Source: SIBU01 sp964430335 (GTDB taxonomy: Bacteria > Patescibacteriota > Minisyncoccia > Phycocordibacterales > SIBU01). Taken from it: DNA of 56,957 nt. A program made the translations under genes and the position numbers. The DNA lies in NCBI GenBank assembly GCA_964430335.1, contig CAYSEN010000004.1, positions 1 through 56,957 on the forward strand, read 5' to 3'. The first letter of the stretch is position 1. Every line of letters starts with the position of its first letter. The notes beneath the pieces are model-generated. The model was not told where the DNA came from and ran no database searches. It worked only from the letters and a program-made list of their open reading frames with translations. Below are positions 24,722 to 31,447 of this stretch, piece after piece.

Positions 24722-25339
24722 TTAGTTACCTCTGATTTCAATCAAAGTTCCTCTGTGACCTGGCAGAGCACCCTGTACTAAAATAATATTTTTAGCTGGA
24801 TCAACCTGAACAATCTTCAAACCCTTAACTGTAACCTTATCACCTCCCATTCTTCCGGCCATTCTCATACCTTTTGCAACACGTCCTCCGGCGCGTCCTC
24901 CTCCTCCGATACCTCCTGGTTCTCGCTCTGAGTGTTTCTGACCGTGAGTTCTTCTTCCTCCATGGAAACCGTGTCGCTTAACACCTCCCTGGAAACCTTT
25001 TCCTTTTGAAATAGCAGAAACGACAACGCTGTCTCCTGCCTTAAATACTGAAGCGTCTAGTTTGTCTCCCACTGCCATAGTAACGGCACCTTCAATTCTG
25101 AATTCTTTTAAACCAGAGAAACTACCAAGTTCTTTTACATGACCCTTAACAGCTTTGCTTAGATTTTTTGGATTTCTCTTGCCGTAACCAACCTGAACAG
25201 CAGAATAACCGTCCTTGTCGGCGGTTTTAACTTGAGTAACAACGTTTGGTTCTACTGAAACAACAGTAACAGGAGTTACCTGACCTTTGTCGTCCCATAC
25301 CTGGGCCATATTCAATTTTGATCCTAGTATAAATTTCAT
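24722..25339 (-). CDS. rplC: Ribosomal protein L3
   Basis: 205 residues from ATG 25339 (MKFILGSKLNMAQVWDDKGQ). The open frame extends further but unconserved. Core motifs: VTPVTVVSVEPNVVTQVKT, GFQGGVKRHGFHGGRRTHGQKHSEREPGGIGGGGRAGGRV. GGGGT is usually GSIG; the region is a little altered. The start is preceded by GGGGT about 10 nt upstream, one of the few SD-like sequences in the cluster. It begins the rplC-D-W-B unit. Confidence 0.95.
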   Translation of the reverse strand: MKFILGSKLNMAQVWDDKGQVTPVTVVSVEPNVVTQVKTADKDGYSAVQVGYGKRNPKNLSKAVKGHVKELGSFSGLKEFRIEGAVTMAVGDKLDASVFKAGDSVVVSAISKGKGFQGGVKRHGFHGGRRTHGQKHSEREPGGIGGGGRAGGRVAKGMRMAGRMGGDKVTVKGLKIVQVDPAKNIILVQGALPGHRGTLIEIRGN

Positions 25340-25464
25340 TTTATTTACCCCTTTTAGAAATATTACTTGAGTGATTTCTAATGGGGTGAACACGGCTCGT
25401 GGCCGGTGGTTCCCTTTCATCCAAAACATCCATAAGGCAACAGTGAGTAGAAGACTAGCAAACC

Positions 25465-25519
25465 CTAAGAAAAAAGTAAAGGCCCCCGACGCTTTGCCTC
25501 GGGGGCTACAAAATTCAAA
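25465..25519. repeat. 55-nt exact duplicate flanking the first assembly gap (left copy)
   Basis: Identical to 25620-25674 on the other side of the gap. The length of exactly 55 nt, repeated at the second gap, indicates an assembler k-mer overlap rather than a biological repeat. The segment contains the terminator of the neighbouring Cys-rich gene. Confidence 0.9.
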
Positions 25520-25619
25520 NNNNNNNNNNNNNNNNNNNNNNNNNNNNNNNNNNNNNNNNNNNNNNNNNNNNNNNNNNNNNNNNNNNNNNNNNNNNNNNNN
25601 NNNNNNNNNNNNNNNNNNN
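25520..25619. other. Scaffold gap of 100 N
   Basis: Exactly 100 unknown bases between two copies of the same 55-nt sequence. The true distance may be minus 55, that is, no missing sequence. Confidence 0.97.
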
Positions 25620-25674
25620 CTAAGAAAAAAGTAAAGGCCCCCGACGCTTTGCCTCGGGGGCTACAAAATTCAAA
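25620..25674 (-). terminator. Terminator of the Cys-rich gene, within the right 55-nt copy
   Basis: GCCCCCGA/TCGGGGGC hairpin with a T run on the minus strand, just after the stop at 25679. The same sequence occurs left of the gap at 25465-25519. Confidence 0.8.
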
Positions 25675-25678
25675 CTTC

Positions 25679-26128
25679 TCAAGCACCTCGGGTTCCAGCC
25701 TTAACGGTGAATGCCTCGGATACCGCTCTGGCTGCAAAAGGCGCTGCCGGTTCGGGTGTTCCGGGTTCCCACCTGAAGGAGCTTCTGGGGTTTGTCATGT
25801 TCAGGACCAGCTCAGTGACGTAGTGCATTGGAAATGCAAGCTTTCCTTCCACCAACGCGTTGGCCAGACACTTGAGACTGAAAGCTTGGTCGGTTTTCGT
25901 GTTCACAAAAACCGCCACAGAAACAACCTCGAAACAACGTTCCGGAACCAGAGCTTTAACTCTTTCCAGAGATAGCTCCGAGACACAGAAATTGCCCCAG
26001 GCTCCCTTTTCAGGAGCGAACTGTGCGTTGTAAGTTTTCCCGCCGAGGTTCGCCACAATGCAATAACAACGGCAAATCCTGCAACCGCGAGGGATTTCTT
26101 GTTCGACCAAGTAACTTGAGTCTTTCAT
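25679..26128 (-). CDS. Hypothetical Cys-rich protein
   Basis: 149 residues from ATG 26128 (MKDSSYLVEQEIPRGCRICR). Not recognised. Near the N-terminus is a Cys cluster CRICRCYC, then a mixed alpha/beta sequence with KGAWGNFCVSELSLERVKAL and VVSVAVFVNTKTDQAF. No signal peptide or membrane segment. It has its own promoter (26155-26182) and terminator and lies between rpsJ and rplC, interrupting the conserved order. Its base composition is richer in G+C than the ribosomal genes around it. It could bind a metal; nothing more can be said. Confidence 0.6.
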   Translation of the reverse strand: MKDSSYLVEQEIPRGCRICRCYCIVANLGGKTYNAQFAPEKGAWGNFCVSELSLERVKALVPERCFEVVSVAVFVNTKTDQAFSLKCLANALVEGKLAFPMHYVTELVLNMTNPRSSFRWEPGTPEPAAPFAARAVSEAFTVKAGTRGA

Positions 26129-26154
26129 GGTACAAATCGGTTTTACTAATTTCA

Positions 26155-26182
26155 AGAATACCCTCGTTACAATCATTGTCAA
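26155..26182 (-). promoter_or_regulatory. Promoter of the Cys-rich gene
   Basis: TTGACA (26177-26182), 16-nt spacer, TATTCT (26155-26160). It is divergent from the zinc-ribbon gene starting at 26257. Confidence 0.65.
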
Positions 26183-26256
26183 CATTTTATTAAAATTCTT
26201 CTTTACATAATTATTTATTTTCTATAACCTTAAATTAGTAAAGAAAGGAGCTGGCA

Positions 26257-26526
26257 ATGCCAGAATTTAAACCGGAGCTGGTGCCAAACGACACAGAAAC
26301 GCAAAAAACGTGTCCTGAATGTGGCTTCACAAAGCCTTTAGATAATGAGCCGTGCCAAACCTGCCAAAACATTGCCTTGGCAAAGTCGGGTGTACGTTCG
26401 GGAAAACGAGTTCAGACACTGATAATCAACCTCGACAAAGCCCTCGCAACACTTAAGACTAAAAAGCCAAAGGTGAAGTATGAAAAAGAACCACCAGAGC
26501 CCGAAACGCAGACACCCAAAACCTAA
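26257..26526 (+). CDS. Small zinc-ribbon protein
   Basis: 89 residues. A four-Cys zinc ribbon, CPECGFTKPLDNEPCQTC, occupies residues about 19-36; the remainder is basic and ends in a Pro/Glu/Thr-rich tail (PPEPETQTPKT). A strong Shine-Dalgarno (AAAGGAG) precedes the ATG, in contrast to the ribosomal genes. It lies on the strand opposite to the ribosomal cluster and has its own terminator. It might bind nucleic acid or protein; function unknown. Confidence 0.65.
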   Translation: MPEFKPELVPNDTETQKTCPECGFTKPLDNEPCQTCQNIALAKSGVRSGKRVQTLIINLDKALATLKTKKPKVKYEKEPPEPETQTPKT

Positions 26527-26605
26527 CCCTGAGCGCGGTCACGACCTCAAGGATGACCTTTGCGCGGGACTCCCTATCTGGAGTGCCCTGCGAAGGCCAG
26601 CACCC

Positions 26606-26635
26606 AAATAGCCCGAACTTCGTGGCTATTTTTTT
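26606..26635 (+). terminator. Terminator of the zinc-ribbon gene
   Basis: AAATAGCC/GGCTATTT with a 10-nt loop followed by seven T. Confidence 0.75.
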
Positions 26636-26672
26636 CTGCCTACCGAGTTTCCTAACTCGGTAATTAAAGTGA

Positions 26673-26800
26673 GGAAGTTCCAAATAAAGGACGGCGAGGA
26701 GCCGAGCGGGCCGGTTCCCGAGTCTGCGAGGGAGAGCGAGGCGAGCGGATAAGAAAAAATCCCCGCTGGGGGATTTTTTCGGTCCTTTATTTGGACTTCC
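26673..26800. repeat. Inverted repeat enclosing a GC-rich block and the rpsJ terminator
   Basis: Arms at 26673-26692 and 26782-26800 are complementary apart from one extra base. They enclose ~90 nt: a G+C-rich, purine-biased block on the plus strand with recurring GAGCG/GCGAG words, and the AT-flanked hairpin at 26754-26779. It could be a nested 3'-UTR structure of the tuf-rpsJ transcript or a tiny mobile element. Confidence 0.6.
26754..26779 (-). terminator. Terminator after rpsJ
   Basis: AAAAAATCCCC/GGGGATTTTTT around a 4-nt loop, 28 nt after the rpsJ stop. It is symmetrical and could work in both directions. Confidence 0.85.
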
Positions 26801-26807
26801 GAACGAC

Positions 26808-27206
26808 CTACATCATTTTGACATCAATATTTACTCCAGAAGGAAGTGAAAGATTGGTCAAAGATTCAATGATTTTTGCGTTTGGATTAATGATATCAAT
26901 CAATCTCTTGTGAACTCTCATCTCAAATTGTTCTCGTGCATTTTTGTAGACGAAAGCTGATCGGTTGACTGTGTATTTCTTAATCTCAGTTGGAAGAGGG
27001 ATTGGTCCTAAAATCTTGGCATCGAAGCGAAGAGCTGTGTCCATAATCTGCTTGACTGAAGCATCAAGAATCTTATGTTCGTATGCTCTTACTCGAATGC
27101 GTAGCTTTTGGATAGCATCCTTCTTTGCAGTAGCTGCTGCATGGACCTTAACCTTGGCGGCTGCCTTTGGTTTTGCGGTCTTTTCTGTTGTTGGTTTAGT
27201 AGCCAT
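26808..27206 (-). CDS. rpsJ: Ribosomal protein S10 with N-terminal extension
   Basis: 132 residues against about 102 in most bacteria; the extra ~30 are an Ala/Lys-rich N-terminal tail. The core starts QKLRIRVRAYEHKILDASVKQI and contains GPIPLPTEIKKYTVNRSAFVYKNAREQFEMRVHKRLIDI. S10 (NusE) also takes part in antitermination. It follows tuf by 48 nt, so the str and S10 groups are joined here. Confidence 0.96.
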   Translation of the reverse strand: MATKPTTEKTAKPKAAAKVKVHAAATAKKDAIQKLRIRVRAYEHKILDASVKQIMDTALRFDAKILGPIPLPTEIKKYTVNRSAFVYKNAREQFEMRVHKRLIDIINPNAKIIESLTNLSLPSGVNIDVKMM

Positions 27207-27254
27207 TTGTAAGAATTTAGGGTAACAGGGTAAACCTTATACCCTTATGCTCAT

Positions 27255-28445
27255 TTATGCAACTATTTTTGTAACAACTCCGGCACCGACAGTCTTACCT
27301 CCTTCTCGGATAGCAAATCGTGTCTTTTCCTCAAGAGCGACTGGAGCAACTAGTTTAACCTTGAAAGTAATGGTGTCTCCTGGCATAACCATCTCTACTT
27401 TTTCTGGAAGAGTAACATCTCCGGTAACATCAGTGGTTCGAATGTAGAATTGTGGCTTGTAACCTGAGAAGAATGGTGTGTGTCTTCCTCCTTCTTCCTT
27501 CTTCAAAACGTATACTTCTGCTTCGAAGTCAGTGTGAGGAGTAACTGAACCAGACTTTGCCAAAACTTGTCCTCGGTGTACGTCTTCTTTCTTTGTACCT
27601 CGTAGCAAAATTCCAGCGTTGTCTCCGGCAATACCTTCTGAAAGTGACTTGTTGAACATTTCGATACCTGTAACGGTAGTCTTTGCAGTTGGCTTAATAC
27701 CAACAATTTCAACTTCTTCACCAACCTTAACAACACCTCTTTCAATTCTTCCTGTAACAACAGTACCTCGGCCTTCGATTGAGAAGATGTCTTCGATAGG
27801 CATAAGGAATGGCTTGTCAGTATCTCGAACTGGAACTGGAATGTAGGTGTCTAGAGCGTTTGTAAGTTCAATAATTTTCTTTACCCACTCATCATCCTTT
27901 GATGTAGCTTCCAAAGCCTTTAGAGCTGAACCTCGGATAACTGGAGCTCCCTTTCCGTCAAAACCTTGCTTTGTAAGAAGGTCTCGAACTTCTTCTTCAA
28001 CTAGATCAACAAGATCCTTGTCCTCAACCATGTCTACCTTGTTTAGGAAGATTATGATCTTTGGCACTCCGACCTGCTTAGCCAAAAGAACGTGCTCGCG
28101 AGTCTGTGGCATAACACCATCAGTAGCAGCAACAACCAAGATAGCACCGTCCATTTGTGCGGCACCGGTGATCATGTTCTTAATGTAGTCAGCGTGACCT
28201 GGAGCGTCGATGTGAGCGTAGTGTCTTGATGCTGTTTCGTACTCGTTGTGAGAAAGCGCGATTGTAATACCTCGAGCTTTTTCTTCTGGAGCTGAGTCGA
28301 TTTCATCAACCTTCTTTAGTTTGACAGTGTTTCCGGAAAGATGAAGTGAGTTCAAAATTGCGGCTGTCAAAGTTGTCTTTCCATGGTCGACGTGACCGAT
28401 GGTACCAACGTTTACGTGAGGCTTGCTTCGATTAAATTCTGCCAT
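27255..28445 (-). CDS. tuf: Elongation factor Tu
   Basis: 396 residues. GTPase motifs: G1 GHVDHGKTT (about 18-26), G3 DAPGHADYIKNM, G4 NKVDMVEDKD; later VEDIFSIEGRGTVVTGRIERG and the C-terminal barrel domains. It delivers aminoacyl-tRNA to the ribosome. It has a dedicated strong promoter about 150 nt upstream that closely resembles that of rpsS. Confidence 0.99.
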   Translation of the reverse strand: MAEFNRSKPHVNVGTIGHVDHGKTTLTAAILNSLHLSGNTVKLKKVDEIDSAPEEKARGITIALSHNEYETASRHYAHIDAPGHADYIKNMITGAAQMDGAILVVAATDGVMPQTREHVLLAKQVGVPKIIIFLNKVDMVEDKDLVDLVEEEVRDLLTKQGFDGKGAPVIRGSALKALEATSKDDEWVKKIIELTNALDTYIPVPVRDTDKPFLMPIEDIFSIEGRGTVVTGRIERGVVKVGEEVEIVGIKPTAKTTVTGIEMFNKSLSEGIAGDNAGILLRGTKKEDVHRGQVLAKSGSVTPHTDFEAEVYVLKKEEGGRHTPFFSGYKPQFYIRTTDVTGDVTLPEKVEMVMPGDTITFKVKLVAPVALEEKTRFAIREGGKTVGAGVVTKIVA

Positions 28446-28594
28446 ATTTTTTGAGTATACCTACCTAAATTAAACGCACGAGAAAGTTTGCTTAATTTAT
28501 GTAGCTATACAACTATTAAATTAATAAATAATAATTGTCTTTTGTTGCCCTCGACATCAGAGCAAAAACAAAAAGAACGCGCAAAGCGGTAAGC

Positions 28595-28625
28595 ATTATA
28601 CTAGCAGAACAATGCTTAATGTCAA
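28595..28625 (-). promoter_or_regulatory. Promoter of tuf-rpsJ
   Basis: TTGACA (28620-28625), 16-nt spacer ending TGC, then TAGTAT (28598-28603); TATAAT at 28595-28600 is an overlapping alternative with a 19-nt spacer. The predicted leader is about 140 nt, A/T-rich, without a fold I can support. Confidence 0.75.
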
Positions 28626-28629
28626 TGTA

Positions 28630-28676
28630 AAATAAAAACCGGCCGCAGGCGTAAAGCCTGCGGCCGGTTTTTATTT
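28630..28676 (-). terminator. Terminator after the surface protein gene
   Basis: A perfect 21-bp stem (28630-28650 with 28656-28676), loop GTAAA, located right after the stop codon and right before the tuf promoter. Confidence 0.93.
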
Positions 28677-28678
28677 AT

Positions 28679-31258
28679 TTATCGATTCAAATCACTCAAC
28701 ATTTTCTCAAGAGCCACACGTGCAGCTTCAAGAGCTGAGGCTGTTTGTGTAATGTTTGATGACTGTGAGACTGCTGGAGTGGCCATAACGGTAAAGTTTA
28801 CAACATCTCCATCTAGACCGAACCAAAGGACTGGGTACACTCCTGGTTTTGCGTCCTGTGGAACAGTAAAGGTTACAGTATCAGTACCTGACACCTTGAA
28901 ATTAACCAATCCGTAGCTACCGAAATTGAAATCTCCTAGCAAAAGTGGCACCTTGGTTGGATTATCCAAAACCAAAGTAACAGTCGCTCCTGGGTAGCCG
29001 TAGGTTGGTGTAATACTCTTTATATTTTTGCTTGAGGTCACTGTAACAGTTGGACTAACAACGGTAGTGCTAGTAACCGGCTTTACAGCGCACGCCCCAT
29101 TGACAGAGTATCCTGAAGGACACTTGTAGAGGTAGTTTGATACTACTCCGTTACTACAATAACCTTCTGCAACGCTAGTACACTCAGTTCCTGTACAGAC
29201 TCCACCGTTTGTTCCTACTGATGCATCTTTAAAATAAGAACCCAAGCCGTTAACACGGCCGTCAGCCATACCTGCGACATCTATATTAATTCCACCATCA
29301 GAATCAGTACAAGATGTAGATGCGGTTTGAGGAACTACTGTTGTTGTTGTGTCTGACACGATTTTAAATTCTGGAGAATACCCTCTTGTATTGCCGTTCT
29401 CTACGACAAACACAAGTCCCAAACTAGCTGGCATTTCTGTGGCAACCCAATCAAATGATCTAGTAGTAGGTAAAAGTTGACCACTTCTTGTGATAACTCC
29501 GTAGATATCTGGTCGTGAAGGAGACTGCATCATAATTTGGAAACCACTGGTTGCAGAAACACCCTGTGCGTTCCATGTAATAGTGTATTTCTTACCTTTC
29601 ACAAGGTTGATAGGTGCGGTTAATTTAACTCCATCTGAGTAAACGCTCACATCGCTAATGCTTACTGGAGTTACCGTCGTAGTTGTTGGATTTACATTGA
29701 CCGTTATGGTTGCAGACTTTGAACCAGCGCTGTTTGAACCTGTAAATGTAATCTTAAATGTATGACCTGCCTGGCAAGCAGAAATTTTAGCAGATTCAAC
29801 TTCGCTTGGATTGGTTGGATAAGTACCTGAAGCACTCTTTACTACCCAAGGAGCTGAACCGCCAGCCGTTGGGAACCACCAGCAATTTTCACCTGAACCA
29901 GAGACGGTGAAACTTGAATTTCCGTAAGTACCGTTTGTATTCCAAGAATATTTCATATCGTCTCCAACGTTTGCGTAAAGCACAGCATTGCTGTCTGGTC
30001 CGCTTGAAGTAACTGTATTTCTACCGTTAGAAGCTGTGAATGAGACAGTTGGGAGTGAAGAGTCGCTTGTGTCTGTACCAGCTGTAACTGTGAAATTCAC
30101 AACGTTACTTTTTACACCCCAAGGTTTTGTATATATTTTGTAATTACCAGGCGTAATTGTTAAGTAAGAAGAACAAGGTGCGCCACTGTAGGAATTATTT
30201 GATTTACAAAGAGAACTAAAGATCTTAACTCTTATGGTCTGGTCGCTTCTTGGTGTACTACCCATACCTGGTAGAAATGCTGATTCCCCTTTATCGTTTT
30301 CAATCCAAGCATCTAAATCACCTTCAAAACCGGCTAGTTGTGTACCAGATATTTCGACAATAGTACCTACAGGACCTGAAGCAGGAAGTATTGATGTAAT
30401 TCTTGGAGTTGGAGAATTTGAGTAGGTGTGACCATCATCATTGTTAGTTGTACTAACCACGCTCAAGACTTTAACCTTAACGGTATTACTTGTTCCGTTC
30501 CTGTTTACTACATACAAATCGTATACAGATCCAGGGATAAGGTTCGCCGGAGTTTTAGCGTAGATGAAATTGTCGTTATTCTGTAAAACTTGGACCTCAA
30601 CACCTGCTATGAACACCTTACTATTACCTCCCCCCAAAAAGCCTTTACCATTTATCCCAACACTACTATTAGCGTCAATCTCAAAATTACCAGCCGCCTT
30701 ACCTGAAACACTTGTAATTACAGGCCTTGAATTCACATTATTAGCACAACCATAAAGAGCGTTTAATTTCGCTCGTGTGATTGGCCCTACGTAACCAGTT
30801 TTTCTAATTCCGTATTTTGATTGAAATTCAACCACTGCAGCAGCGGTTGATTCGCCGAAATAATTGCTATGACCATTGAACTCCTCGGCACTAATTGTCA
30901 ATCCTTCCTTAGTACTTAGGATTCTCTGCAATTCTGCCACCTCGTCTGCCATAACAGGTCCTCGCTGAAGACTAATTCCTAATTCCTGATTAAAAGTATG
31001 ACAAGAACCAGTTGTTGTTGGAAGGCTAACAGTAGCAGAGGTGTTTGAGCTGTTTGAATTACCTGGCACACCGGAATTGCTACTATTTGAACTTGCGGGA
31101 GAATTTCCTTGAGCCTGGTTAAGCTGACTCTGGAGTTGTCTAATCTGAGCCATTATGGCATCGATTTGAGACTGCAGACTAGCCGTGCTTTCTGCGCTTG
31201 CTACTGAAGCAAAAAGCATCGTTGTAGCCAAGAGAGATGTTAATAAAAATTTCTTCAT
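28679..31258 (-). CDS. Large secreted surface protein with peptidoglycan-binding and IPT/TIG domains
   Basis: 859 residues. Signal peptide MKKFLLTSLLATTMLFASVASA (cleavage about 22/23), then a short coiled coil (LQSQIDAIMAQIRQLQSQL) and a Ser/Asn linker. A peptidoglycan-binding domain spans about 88-170 (GVMADEVAELQRIL-like start, YFGESTAAAVVEFQSKYGI, GPITRAKLNALYGC). Two IPT/TIG beta-sandwiches follow (from about 178 and 285), then Ig/PKD-like modules, a Cys-rich segment (about 650-720) and a final IPT-like domain with a short helix. It probably anchors to the wall and displays a long stalk. Its own promoter (31348-31375) and terminator isolate it between fusA and tuf. Confidence 0.85.
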   Translation of the reverse strand: MKKFLLTSLLATTMLFASVASAESTASLQSQIDAIMAQIRQLQSQLNQAQGNSPASSNSSNSGVPGNSNSSNTSATVSLPTTTGSCHTFNQELGISLQRGPVMADEVAELQRILSTKEGLTISAEEFNGHSNYFGESTAAAVVEFQSKYGIRKTGYVGPITRAKLNALYGCANNVNSRPVITSVSGKAAGNFEIDANSSVGINGKGFLGGGNSKVFIAGVEVQVLQNNDNFIYAKTPANLIPGSVYDLYVVNRNGTSNTVKVKVLSVVSTTNNDDGHTYSNSPTPRITSILPASGPVGTIVEISGTQLAGFEGDLDAWIENDKGESAFLPGMGSTPRSDQTIRVKIFSSLCKSNNSYSGAPCSSYLTITPGNYKIYTKPWGVKSNVVNFTVTAGTDTSDSSLPTVSFTASNGRNTVTSSGPDSNAVLYANVGDDMKYSWNTNGTYGNSSFTVSGSGENCWWFPTAGGSAPWVVKSASGTYPTNPSEVESAKISACQAGHTFKITFTGSNSAGSKSATITVNVNPTTTTVTPVSISDVSVYSDGVKLTAPINLVKGKKYTITWNAQGVSATSGFQIMMQSPSRPDIYGVITRSGQLLPTTRSFDWVATEMPASLGLVFVVENGNTRGYSPEFKIVSDTTTTVVPQTASTSCTDSDGGINIDVAGMADGRVNGLGSYFKDASVGTNGGVCTGTECTSVAEGYCSNGVVSNYLYKCPSGYSVNGACAVKPVTSTTVVSPTVTVTSSKNIKSITPTYGYPGATVTLVLDNPTKVPLLLGDFNFGSYGLVNFKVSGTDTVTFTVPQDAKPGVYPVLWFGLDGDVVNFTVMATPAVSQSSNITQTASALEAARVALEKMLSDLNR

Positions 31259-31347
31259 AAAATTGCTAATAACTAATAAAAGCGATGTTTCGGCAAAACA
31301 GCGCTTGATTTATAACCTATTTAATTGGTAAAAACTGACACGCGATT

Positions 31348-31375
31348 ATTTTACCACACATTCAAGCTTTATCAA
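31348..31375 (-). promoter_or_regulatory. Promoter of the surface protein gene
   Basis: TTGATA (31370-31375), 16-nt spacer ending TGG (extended -10), TAAAAT (31348-31353). Leader of about 85 nt. Confidence 0.7.
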
Positions 31376-31402
31376 AAAAAATACAGAGGAGAAGTGGATA
31401 AG

Positions 31403-31439
31403 AAAACAGCCGCGCGAGCGAAGCTCGCGCGGCTGTTTT
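31403..31439 (-). terminator. Terminator after fusA
   Basis: A perfect 17-bp stem (31403-31419 with 31423-31439), loop GAA, with a GC-rich core and AAAA/TTTT ends, 9 nt after the fusA stop. Confidence 0.93.
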
Positions 31440-31447
31440 ACTAGTAA

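Noticed and set aside
25465..25737. Open frames running through the N stretches
   Set aside because: They exist only because unknown bases contain no stop codons; the flanks are duplicated terminators.
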